A DNA stretch of 64,000 nucleotides from Myoxocephalus aenaeus. Taxonomy: Eukaryota > Chordata > Actinopteri > Perciformes > Cottidae. The stretch covers positions 1,674,501-1,738,500 of the forward strand of contig JBAMJR010000089.1 in the NCBI GenBank assembly GCA_038501785.1. The letters are read 5' to 3'. The notes beneath the pieces were generated by a model. It did no database searches and was not told the DNA's origin. It was given only the letters and a program-made list of their open reading frames with translations. A program made the translations under genes and the position numbers. Positions 40,686-53,700 of the stretch are shown piece after piece (position 1 is the first letter of the stretch; the number at the start of each line of letters is the position of its first letter).

Positions 40686-40983
40686 TAAAGTAAAAAGCTG
40701 GACTCAAAATCTAATTCACAGCGGGAAGAATAGAAATGGCTTCATACGGAGTAGCATAAACTGTGAACGTATTTGCTGGGTTTGTGTATTCCTATCATTA
40801 GATTATGTTTCTAGCCCATTGGCTCTCTGGAATCTGAGGCCCTTCACGTACACATCTTGATAGTTTTTCCTAAAATGTATTTAAAAGCTTTGGTTAAACA
40901 TTTAATTAATTAATTTAATTAATTAAAAACAACCTAGCTTGCTGATGAAAAATAACAAGAACAAAAAACATGCAGAAGCAATT

Positions 40984-40986
<3 letters not shown>

Positions 40987-41047
<61 letters not shown>
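40987..41047. repeat. (TA)n microsatellite
   Basis: About thirty uninterrupted TA units. Confidence 0.97.
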
Positions 41048-41050
<3 letters not shown>

Positions 41051-42305
41051 TGACAGAAGTGTTTTTGGTGTCAGATTAAAGATTACTTAATTTAAGTGAG
41101 AGTGGAGACCATAGCGACCAAGATGTGGGTACCCACTTTATTCCAAACCACCACCAGAGGGCAGTGTTGATCTATAAAACAGACATTACAGTGTGACTTG
41201 TAGTTAGATCAGTGACCCCTTGTGTCTGACATGAGACATTTCAACAAGGCGTTAGCTGGATGTGTTCAATGCCACATACACAACAAATATACTAATTGAA
41301 GGATAGCAGATGAACATCTTAAATATAAGAAGGATGCACAGACATGGCGGTATGTCCTCGTCATGCCACCTCTGTTCTCTCTCTCTCTGTCACACTCACA
41401 CATACACATGTGCATACAAACATGAACATGCACTGCTTGATTTGGAGTTGACCCCACCATATGTGGGACACCAGTGATTAGGTCATTAAAACAACTATAC
41501 TGTGTTTGTGAGAGTGTAGGTGTGCATGTGTGTGTGCGTGTAGGCGTATGTACGCCAAACTCATTTTCTGGAGGACAAAAAGACAAATCTGTCTTTCATT
41601 GCTTAATAGCTTTACTTCCAGCCGTTGGAATTCCTGGAATATGGAGATATGATGAGGCATGATATGAGGTCAACTGTATAAACACTGTGACTAAATTATC
41701 TGTTGTCCTTTTCCATGTTGACTCTTAACACTTTTTGTTATCAATTATGACATACCATTTCTGTTGCCACAACAACACCATGTATTATATCAGCGCATTC
41801 CCATCCACATGAAGATGAGGAGCCCACAGAGTTCCTGTCAGATGTGACCCGACACGACTACTCACTGCTCGAGTTGATGCGTACACCAGGGGAAACTGTT
41901 TTAACTGCACAATATGATGTGATAAATAAAACAATCTCTAATAAGCAGGGTATTGCTGGTGTTTTTTTCATACGCCTGATACATGTGCAATGAAGACTAA
42001 TGAACATGTGCAAGTACATGCAGAAAAATTTGATTGTTTTGTAGTGTTTAACAAGTTTATTTTACTAACTTTGCAGTTTGTTGAAGCTGGCTGTCATCTT
42101 TCATTCTTACTGCACCCTTTACATATTTTCAAAGAACACACTAGTTGTGCTGATAACCTCTGGTTCAGGAGGGGGGAAATGGGAGGGAGATCCTTAATTG
42201 TAAAAAAATAAATAATAATAAGTATTTCACACCTGGTATGGATCTGTTGCAAAATGATTACAGCATTTTTGATAAATGCATGGCAAACTGGAAGAAATGC
42301 GCACA

Positions 42306-42333
42306 CGCACGCACGCACGCACGCACGTACGTA

Positions 42334-42385
<52 letters not shown>
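42306..42385. repeat. (ACGC)n tetranucleotide repeat
   Basis: About twenty ACGC units with two ACGT interruptions, in the presumed dlc1 3' UTR or downstream region. Confidence 0.95.
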
Positions 42386-43913
42386 TACCCCGAATGCATG
42401 CAGCTCAATCATGGATTTACTTGAGTGGAAGGAAGGTTAGACACGGAAAGAGGTGGATGTGACAGTGAGGAAAATCCAGAGTTAGTCTGGATCAGAGGAG
42501 GTATTAGTACCCAGAACTAACTGTAGTGTACACAAATGACAAATTCATAATTTCTTATTTTAATACATTTAATAGTGCACTTTGATTAACCTGTACAGAA
42601 ATAATATTAATAAAAAAGATAAAACATTTGTTCATTTCTGTAACACAAAGCTTAACATTTACAATAAAATAAAATGGTATGATACAAAACAAACATATAT
42701 CTGAGGTATAAATATATTTGTTTTAAATTAACTAATTGTCATGCGTTATTATTTGGCAGAGACACAGTTTAAGGTACGAACATTTACGATATGGACAATG
42801 GCTTAGCGAATTAATCATACAACTCAACACGAAATATGCGCGCCCTCAGATTGAAGCATGAGTGTTATGAATGAAGAAGGTCATGAGGACCTAAATCTCT
42901 TACTTCATTTTAAACACTGACACGACAGTACAGAGAAAGAAGCTTACACAAAGATCGTTTTCCTTCCTTTGAAATCACACAAACATTCAATCTGCCCTCT
43001 TATTTACAGTAAAACCTGTAAAATCTCCACCTTTATAAAAGGCCCATTTTTCTCTGTTTTCTTCTTATCTTTATATGACTAGCCGGAGGTTTCTGTCACA
43101 AGTTAGAACAGTGCATTTTTAAATTGGCTGTTCTCATGTACATAACAATTATTGTGAAATGAATATTTGTCTTATTTTTCAGTGATGTCCATCCTTAAAC
43201 AATAAAAAAAAGTGAATTGAATGTGCTCTTAACAACACTAACTGTAAACCTTTTAATAATGAGGAAAAGCTCAATATTGGATAGCTACTTTTTTTTTTTT
43301 TGGTCCATTAATGTAGATCTGTTGGTATTAAATTCTAGCTTTGTTTGTGTGATCCTGTAAAATATGCAACATTCCCTCTAACACGGAGCCTCGGTTTATA
43401 ACCACTTCCTTATGAGCGCTGACTGTTTCCCGGCTTTTTGCCCTCTGCCTTGTTGCTAACACAGGAACTACTTTTGCCCTTGCATCTTCAAGAACAAAAT
43501 GAGGGGACATCTATTGGTATGTTTGGAAATTAGGCTGTTTCTTTGCTAGTTCCCTCTCTTTTTGGTGTTCCAGCCACCGATTCGTATCCGTCTTTGACTT
43601 CCTCTCTTGAAACACTTAAACCCTGCTATCAGCCACCTGTCATCTCACTCTATCCCGCATATTGTCTCTATACTCACTCTGCATACTACCAGCAAATTCA
43701 CATCTTTCTTCACCCATGGATTCATCAGCTGACCATAATATTGTCTACTATTCCTCCTGTGCCATGCTGTAACAGAAACACAGGACAGAGGTAACACAGG
43801 ACAGACACATACCACTACTGTGAACAGAATACTGTATGTACACATTATACTGCCACTGGAAAACCAGTGTGTGAATATGTATCTATTAACCGTTTGTTGC
43901 TTTGAACACTCAT

Positions 43914-43914
<1 letters not shown>

Positions 43915-43975
<61 letters not shown>
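43915..43975. repeat. (CA)n microsatellite
   Basis: About thirty CA units, 350 bp beyond the dlc1 stop. Confidence 0.97.
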
Positions 43976-43979
<4 letters not shown>

Positions 43980-44322
43980 GCTTCTCAGAAGATATAGCAC
44001 CCTTTGGATCACATCCTGTATCAGTGACATCATGTCTTTAGGCCCAGATAAGTGTTTGTGTGTCACCAGTCCTCTTGGCAGCACACTGAGCACCCAAACA
44101 GAACCGGTTTAAACGATACCATCAGTCTGTTGTCACAAAATCAAAGCAAAAAAAGTCCTTCAATCCAGGATCCAGGATTTGTCCTTAAAATCTGACTATT
44201 AGGAGGCTTGCACCCCGTCTTCCTCTCTGGTGGAGTGAGTCATGTTGAGTCCTCTGTAGGATCCAAATGATGTTTCAAAGGCGCTGTTGAGTCTGTTGTT
44301 GCCCAAATTGCTCACTGCTTTC

Positions 44323-44422
44323 TCATTTGTCCATGGGCACTGTGAATGAGTCACGTATCCGCGCCACTTCAGCAGCGCACAAGTGTCCGTATAGTTTATT
44401 GTGCCACTCTGGGAAACGACCC
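44323..44422 (-). CDS. dlc1: dlc1 last exon (START C-terminus, stop)
   Basis: Encodes GRFPEWHNKLYGHLCAAEVA and RIRDSFTVPMDK, then TGA at 44323-44325. FGHLCAAEV-type sequence is diagnostic of the DLC family C-terminus. Acceptor TTTTTTTCAG. Confidence 0.95.
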
Positions 44423-47400
44423 CTGAAAAAAACAAACAGAAAAGGACATGTTGTTAGCACCAACTACAAAACATTGAATGACCAAAAAACTCGCACTAAA
44501 TCTAATCCACAAATTGTAAATGCTCCCGTCAGTCATTCGCTCACCTGCAGTCGTTCCTGGAAATATGTGTGAGTCTAGATTTGTTGGTTCCACAGGGCTC
44601 GATGAAGTAGCGAGAGGTGAGGACATTGGTCCGAACGCCCACAACACGTGCGCCTTCATGGTCCACAGATGTACACACCAGTGCACACGCTCCCTTTGGC
44701 AGGTCCGTTACCCATGTTCTGCAAGGGAGAGTAATGAGTGGTTTGGATTAAAGAAAAAAACATGAAATCAGAGCAGAACATCAAACAAGATGAGGACAAA
44801 GAGAGAAGTCAGACAGATCGGGAGGAAAAGGAGGACAATGGGCTAATGTCTACCTGAGCACCAGGTGGTCTCTGGTGGGATGTGGTGCCATGGTATTCCT
44901 GACATACTGGTAGACCTCTGTCCTCTCATCCAGGGTCTCCACCACCCGGCTCTCCAGCAGGTCCTCATCCCAGTAGCCCTGCTCCCGCAGCACTCGCATG
45001 AGAACCTCCTCCGGATTCGCGGGCACCTCCACGGTCACCTTCCACAGCCGCAGCGGAAAGCCATCATGCACCTGGAGAAACAAGACCCAACAACTTAACA
45101 TGCTTTCTTTTTTTTTCATGGAAATTATTCTTCTGCATTCTTTATTTGACCGGTGAAAGCAGAGAGATGACAGGAAATGAGGGGGAGGCCAGAAATTGCC
45201 TGAAGGTATACGCCTACGCGAAAACTAAGTTCATATGGGTAATTGAATGGTACGATAAACTGTTATCAAAATCTGGAATAGAGTGAGATGGTAAATACTT
45301 GAAATCACTTATTATTTATATAAACTTCAAGTGTCTTATTAAAGTGTTTGGAAGCTTTCTTCAGAATATCTAATCTTATCAGTCATATGTATTTACTGAA
45401 ATTGGAATTGGTATTCCAGCCATTATTTTATGCACAACAGTCAGGCTGTGTTTCAAAACCTCCAAATGCCCGTTAGCCAAGTCAGCTGCTTCGTTCCGCT
45501 ATCAGATAATAAAGAACACTCTGGGCCTTGTGACTCTCGAACTGGGGAAAAGATAACCTCCTACAGGGCCCTTGCACACTAGACACCGGAAATGTAAGCT
45601 TGGGATAACGGCGAGGTTGTGTATGTTTGTGTGTCTATGTCAAGCTGATGTCATTCTGGGATAGAGTCCAACACTGTGATGGGAATGATGAGACGCAAAG
45701 GGCCAGGCCCGTTTCACACGGATGTGTCTCTATACAGGAAACACTAACTGCTGGTTTTCCACTGGATATTTAGAGAAGCGGGAGAAAGGGAAAGTCAGAC
45801 AGGAAACAGATAGTTATGTGCTTCATTAACGGTGGCTTGTTTACACACTAAAGGCAGATTGACTGATGGTCTGTTTCTATCTCATTAAATCATCTTTCAT
45901 CAATCTTATTATTTTCACCCTCAAACACAATGAAAAAAATATTTTTCTTACGAAGATTAACTATAGTGAGTTGATGAATAAACAAGTGGGCTCACCTTCC
46001 TACAGGCCAGCTCAGCATGCTCAGGTGTGGAGCAGCTGTCGTAACCTTTAAACTTGTCCTTGGCGTCTTTGAGGAGGGCGTCTAGGCTTTCCTGCAGGCC
46101 GGCCCTGTAACCTCCCTGCCCGGCCTCCTCAGCTGCGAGGTCCTCCAAGCGTCGCGGCAGCAACGCCTGCTCCACATAGGAGTTCCTGCAGCGATTCATC
46201 TCCTCTGGGATCTGTGTGAAAGGAGGAGAAGGAGGACTATGAGAGCCAGGCCTTGCCTTTCCATTGCTTTCTGGCTGTGTGCCGCGAGGGTGCATGGCGG
46301 TTAAATGTGTTTGATTTGACAATGAGATTCAATTTGAAGACTTTTCAAGGGTATTTGTATATGTCTTAAACATGTCTGGAGGGGATATTTAAGTTATAAA
46401 TGTCCTATGATAAGAGCAATCAGCAACTATCAGTCAACTTAATGTTGTGTTTTGGTCCATGTATCTCCACCCAGATTGCATCAATTCCCCCTTAATAAAT
46501 GGTAACTGTATTATGCATAACTTGTATGAAGGATGGAAACACACCACATCCTAATTTAATCTCCTTGCGATATTGAAGTCTAAGAAAAGGATTTTTATTA
46601 GATAGGAAAAGGTTTATTGAAATGGAACGCAAATTATACTCAAATTATTTCATATGTCATCTTCCTTTTATGAACCACCACTGGCAAGTAGATATCTAAT
46701 TAGAAGAAGATAATTTGGGCGGTAATCAAGTTTATTTGTTGTGTGATGTGACCATAACAGGAAGCCAGGAGGTAATCTAATTAAACTAATACTAATGACC
46801 CACCGCATGCAGCCTCTGAGCATTTACTGTGGCATGTCAGAGAAGACTGCACTGGGCAGAGCAAACGGTTTGGGCTGAATGGGATTTATATTGGATTAAT
46901 AATAGTGTAGTTTTCGGATTATTTCCTGTTTATCCATTCAAGTGTTCTCCTTGTTGACAGAACCAAACTGAATTGGGTGAGTTACTATTCTTTTAAATCA
47001 TTTCACAAATTGGTTTTAACTGGACAGAGACATGAAGTTAAGTCCAGTTCTACAAAACGGGGACATTCAAAACAAAAGGATGGCTGGCACATTCATTGTA
47101 TGCAACATAATAATATAATAACAGCAGCATAACATTGCTTGTGCATATGAAAGTAATTGGATCAATGTAACTGGGACTATTTTTGTTTGCAGGACAAACA
47201 CAGGGAAACAATGTGTTTGGCAATACAATGCTACAGTGAACAGGAGGCGACGTTGGTCATTTTGTTCGCAATCAGGCCTTCAGCGACTTAATTCATCAAT
47301 ATCTCAATCAGCAAACCATTCTGAATTCATCTTTTCGTTTCCATGTTAATTTTAACTTTAAAAGAGGGTACATTTAGCTCCAGTGATGTCTACTACTGAC

Positions 47401-47965
47401 CCGGAAGAGTTTGCTGCACTCCTGGATCATGTGTGCCAGGCCGTGAGTAGCAGCCAGGTTCTCATTCAGGTCTCTCTGGTCCGGCTTTCCCAGTGTCTGC
47501 TTCCTGTTCATCACCCTTTGACCAAGGCAGAGAGGAAAAGAGGACGATGAGATTAGTAACAGCATCCGTCATCGCAATAATGGGAGTAAGAGAGGGCAGA
47601 GGAAGAGCCAGGGGTTGAGGTTGGAAAAAAATATGAACACATTATGGCGTTTACATCTGATGAACCCTCTTCTAGCTAAACGTGGAACAAAGTATGTGTT
47701 TTTTAATTAGGTACAGATGTTTATGTAACCTTGCTATTTTCTCTCCCCTACTCCCCTTTCAAGCTTAACTCTCTCCCCTTCTCTCTTCTACCCTCCATTT
47801 ACAGTATCCTGTTCTTTTGTTTCTTTCAATAGACCCTTTCCTGTGTTGAGAATGTACAGTATATTACATGTTATGTAAGCTGCAAATACAATCACTGTGC
47901 CAGTGATGGCCATCAACATAAAGGTTCTTATATAATCAAACTGAGCTAATTAAAGTGGTGTGGAG

Positions 47966-48051
<86 letters not shown>

Positions 48052-49546
48052 TGGCGAGGAGCTCTCCTTGCGGCGCAGGGTGTTGAGGTGGAAAAGGGAC
48101 GGGGCCAGACACACAGCCAGGTTGGTGGGAGTCATCTGGTTCTCAGACACGCTGGCCGTCACGTCGCTCAGCAGACACAGCAGCGTCCGCAGTGCCTCGC
48201 GGTTCTCATCGGGCAGCAGCAGCACGGCAGCACGCGCTGCCTGCAGACGGAGCTCCTTAGGCATGTCTGGAGAGGAAGAGGGAGGACGTCATGGTTTGTT
48301 TTTATATGACAACGACGAATAACCACCATCATGATGTCATCTTTTTTGTGTCCGTTGGGTAACTTGGGAAGGAATTTGGGTTTGCCTGCCTGGACTGAGC
48401 TATGCTGGCCTGAGTATATTATATAGGACTACATGTGCGTGTACACAATATGCTTCATACTTCATACACTGGACTGTTTTTTTCCCCTTTTATAAACATT
48501 CTTAATGCAGCTCTGAATATCACAGAACTTGAGGGGATGTCATGTAACTGAGTCACAGAAGGATGAACCAATCCCATATATCACCTCATTCCAAAGGTAT
48601 TTCCTGCACTCATCTTGTTTGTTTTCTTTTTACAGTTTCACAATTTCTTTCTGAGTGGCAGGCGAGCATCTTTGGCACTAAAACAATAGTCATGTGTATT
48701 CCAGCATGCAATCCGCTTCCAGATGTGTGGCTGTGTATCTGAAGTAAAGGCATGTAATGTCTTGACTTGTCTTGATTTTGTTTATACTTTGACTGAACGC
48801 GTCTGTTTTCTTACATTGATAAATCTGGAGGAAGGTCTCAGACAGCTTGCTAGTGAGCAGCGGTTCTGGTAAATCTCTGAAGTACTGCTTCAGCATGTCT
48901 GCAACGTCATACGCCGATTGGCCCTCGTAGTTGACGCCTCCCCCGTCTACGCCGCTCGCCTCATTCATCTGACGAAGAGCTTGGATACGAGATTTAACGC
49001 CCGATTTCCTGAAAAGTCCCACCTGAAAAAAAAGTGGGGGACAAAGGGCGAAAGAGTTACACCATGCATACATACATAGAAACCTGATCAGTCAGCTTTG
49101 AACTGTTATTCCCTTATTAGTCTCAGTTTTACCATGAGTGCAGTGTTTGTTCCTATCATTCAGGCATATCAAAAATGATTGATGTGCCCAAAGCCCATAC
49201 GCAGGCTGTTATCATTGAAAAATAATATTCTTGACTTATCCCCAAATCCAAAGCTTACAGTCAATACGGTTACGTCACAGCAGATCCTGTTGACTGTATT
49301 TATAAGAAGCTCCCACGACACCCAGTAGGCATGTGTGCGCTGAATGTTGTGTCGGACTTCATCAGCGGCCTTTTAAGGCTGCATGAAATACCAATGTTGG
49401 GGAGTAAAAAATATTTTCCATGAGCTTTCACCATTTCCAATCAGAGGCGCCTTGTCCTGATTTGAAAAGAACTCCATTACTTTCTGTGTTGCCCTTCGTT
49501 ATTGGCTATTTTCTGTTTAATACCTCTTTCTTTCCTTTATGAATGT

Positions 49547-49632
<86 letters not shown>

Positions 49633-50743
49633 CTGTCAAAATGACGCTGGATTAAACAGACAGACACAGGTGATTTAACAGCTGCACACTTTAGCTCTCT
49701 ATAGACATACACGCTTCAGCCTTTGTGTGACAGAGAAAAGAGATAAAGGAGAAGAGAAAGAAACTATATACACACACTGATTACATGCGTATCAGGCTTA
49801 GCCGATTCACTATTCCATCTTCAGTAACATCCAGTGAAAAAAAATGAAGGACGAATATTTGACTGGTTGCAGATGTCCTACAATTAAAATATGTTGTAAC
49901 TCTAGCACCTTCAAGAAAAAGCTTCTTTTTTCTTTTTCTCTGAGCAGTGTAAACTGAAAATAGTACTTAAAGCTAAATGAGAGACTGGCAAGGAACTTTG
50001 ACATTATATGTCTATTGCAATTACAGTGTATGCACAAGATTATATTCATCTGTGCATACAGTGTATGTGTGTTTATTTGTTTACTTAATGTTACCTGGTC
50101 AAGGCACTGGTTGCGTAAATAGCGCATGGCTTGCTGAATTCCCTGAGGGAGGGGCTGGCCTGTTCGCTGGACGATGACTTGTAGCGGCACACCGAACACA
50201 TTCCTGTCTTTGTAGTCCCGAACCTTGATGCGCTTCATAAACTTTGGCACAGCCCTGCAACATACACACATAAGAGAAGAAAACACATCAATATCTGCTA
50301 CATATTGAATATTGACATGGCAGCTGTAAAAGGATTTCTCAATGTCATGACATGCCTTCATTTTTTACGAGGTCTCATACGGAGAACCTACTTTGTAATC
50401 AACACATCTTACAATTACCAGGGTTCAACAGCTCTGCTGAAAAAGGAAACACTAACACGAGATTAAAAATGTTGAATGTTACAATCTCAGACACGTTATT
50501 TAATGTAACACCCTGCAAGACTAAACAACATCACTACAGAATAAGCTTGGCTACCAAAATGTGTGTGTGTGCTTTATGTGTGTGCAATGAGAAAACCAAG
50601 CGGCTGTAGAGACCTGTCTGCAGGTTTATGAGAGAGGTGGATAAACGGTGAGGGGAGAATATAGAGGGGGAGTAGGATGTACGGATGGGTGTCAAAAGGG
50701 GAGGATGCCACCGCTTTATACATCCCCACAAAGTGTTGGTCTC

Positions 50744-50780
<37 letters not shown>

Positions 50781-53700
50781 CAAGTGAACACTAAGTCTAT
50801 AACCACAAACCCAAGAGTTGAAACATGCAACTCCGACCGTTTCACAAGAATGCACTCACAGATTCATGGCTGTGCATCCATCTGCATGGGTGTGAGTGTG
50901 TTTAGCAGAGAGACACCCGCGTGACTCAGGACAAGCTTGTCTTTGTAAAAGCAGCCACTCACAGAACTCAGAACCACAGTTTGGGGAAAAATGGAAAAGG
51001 AGCACATTATGGTCTCGGCCGGGAATTCTGAATATGTGTGGGCCTCCATCGGGCAACAAGTGCCCTCTGTCTTCCAGTGAGCCCGAGCCGGTCACAAGAC
51101 TGTCATAACGCCTTCTATTCCTGTCCAAGGAAGGCCTCGGGTAGAAGAAACATGGAAAGTGGGGCAAAAATTATTATGCGATTTTTTTCTCACTGGACCT
51201 TGTAAAGTAAAGTGAAGTAATTCTGGGTAATTGCTAATGTCTGTGTGATTCTCAACAACACTAATGTATATTCTGGTCAACAAAGTCACCTCTCTGTATA
51301 TTGCACTTCTTGTATTTGACTTCAGAAATAAAGAAAGAAACACAGATATACAGATGCAAAGAGAAGGTAAACGTAAAATCTGATAGCTGTAAAATCTCTA
51401 AATCGGACACATTAACAGGGAGGATATTAGGTGCCATTGGATAATCAAGAGCAGCATATAAAGTGACCTCAGACCAACGTCTAGAAGTGATAGAGAGGGT
51501 AGTTGTGGAGGAATAAGTGTCGAGAACAGATTACAAGCCTCCAGCGTGCGAACTGCCATGATTGCCCCGTTGAGAAAAAGACAATGTACGCCCCTTCCCA
51601 GCAATTACAGGCCTGGGAAAAGAATGTGAAACCCAACCTCTGTGGACAGCCGTCACCACACCATACAACAACCTGCAGATAGAGGGGCTTGGGAGACGGG
51701 TGGGACAGAGGCGTAGCAGTTGGATGGATGGATGGCTGAATGGATAAATTCGTGGGCATCACTTACAAAGAATAATTAACCTGACGCGCAAGGCCTTCTG
51801 CATGAAAAACAAGCTTTAAAATATCAGTGTGTGTGTCAAACAATCACAATATGAAATCGCCCTCCTTCTTTCTCTTGCATTTCATTTTCCTCCGGGCTAC
51901 TCACCAGCTGAAGCCATGTTTGTTTGTAGGGGTGTGTCTCTCCAGCAGAGCGGTGAGCTGCAGCAGGGAGAACTTCTGGAGCAGATTCATCTGTAGAACA
52001 GATTGGCAGCTAATCTGGAGCTGGGCTGAGGCCAAACTGGGCCGGTGGGAGTTCTGGAAGCTCGGCCAGCGGAGTTTCTGTGGTCTGGAGAAAGAGAGAC
52101 GGAGAGAGCAGAAAATCGAGATGTGATTTTAAAAAAGAGCACTTTAAACTCCTGGGATATGCATCATGGGTTTGTGTACACATAAACTGAGAAAATAACA
52201 CAAAGCCACACACAGTCTTTGTAGTTTTATGTGCCAAGTGATCAGTTCAGGGATTACAGGGATTTATGTACACATCAATCAAGAGAGAGTCTTAAAGACT
52301 GAACACTCGTACGCCCCCCCACATGTAATTCTGCCTTTGGATTCCTGAAGGGACAGCAACAGTCCCCATGGAGACCTAACATAATTCCAGAATATCCAGC
52401 AACATTACGTAAGGAGAGAAGTCTCAGCGTGTCCCCCTGTTTATCCTTTGCTGTCACTTTCTATGGAAAACTCTTTTTTGTTGGAGCCTCAGTGTTAATC
52501 GTTCTATTGTTTTGTTGTCCTTGAGCTGTCCATGCATTTAGATAATGTTTGGCAGGAGCTTTACACAAGACTAAAAGCTTGAGCCTGTTTGTTGGGATTA
52601 TAGTTGTCTCTGGGAGGATCAGTTCACCGAAAACAGGAAAAAGTAGAATAGTTATTTAGATAAAAGTAGGTTTCCATTGCAACAGAAAAAATAACTGTAA
52701 CGAGTAACGATTTGAATGCTGTAAACACCAAAAAGATAGTTTGAGTCACCTCCTTTATATTGGGATGGAGACGAAAAGAGAGAGGGATATCTGAAAAGTG
52801 GTATAAGATTTTTTTTGTAATTGAGTGAACTGACCCTTTATTTGTTATACTGTATCAGTAAGAAGATGGTATGACTGCAGCTCTACTGACCTGCTGGTTC
52901 TGGTTAGAGATGCCCCGACACCAGAGTCTCTTCTCTCTCTCATCCCTTCCTCTCCCTCTCCCAGCGGGTTTCCTGTGCTGTCTAGGTCACTTCCATTCTC
53001 TGTCTCCTCCAGTCGGTTCTGCAGAGGAGAGGACGGACACGGGGAAGCCGAGTCCAGTGCTGAATCTGAGTCTCCGTCCTCCTCTTCCTCCTCCTCCTCC
53101 TCCTCCTCTTCGCCGACCACAGCCTCTGACCAGGCATTAACAAACCGCTGCAAACCACTGACGTGTTGTAGCACTTGTTCCAGTTTGCGTTCATCCCCCT
53201 CTTCCTCCTCTCCCTCCTCCTCCTCCCTCTCGGTGTAGGGGACGTTGTCATAAAAACTGAGCCGACTGTCGACAGAGCCTGAAGAGCAATGATGCTGGCG
53301 TCTACTTTGCCGCCCCCTGAGGATCACTGAGTTCCCGTTTTCATTCCCATTGTTATTGCGTGAACTCCCGTCCTGCAGGGCTTTGGGGAAGGTTCCAGGC
53401 TTGTGACCTTCTGGTAAGAAGAAGAAGATCATGCCGTCCTCTCCCTCCTCTTCTTCTTCCACTTGTCTGCTATTGTCTCGAACACTGCAGTTGTTCCTGT
53501 GATTCTGCTCATCAACTGTCCTCCCTTGACTAGCTTGGCAGGGGATGGGTGGGACAGATTTGGGTGGGGGTGTTGGCTGTCGATCCAAAGCTTGTTGGGG
53601 AATGCTGAAAGGATCAAAACCCTCCAAATACATTCCTCCCCTCTTACTAGAGCCCGCCACCGTGCTGTGACTGCGAGCGCGAGTCACTGGGCTCGGTGTG

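Larger units (their letters stand above)
38831..44322. other. Intergenic DNA between lonrf1 and dlc1
   Basis: Holds the likely dlc1 3' UTR (minus strand), several microsatellites and a fish repeat tail near 40590-40685. A minus-strand AATAAA at 42056-42061 could be the dlc1 poly(A) signal, 2.3 kb beyond the stop. No further gene was recognised. Confidence 0.5.
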
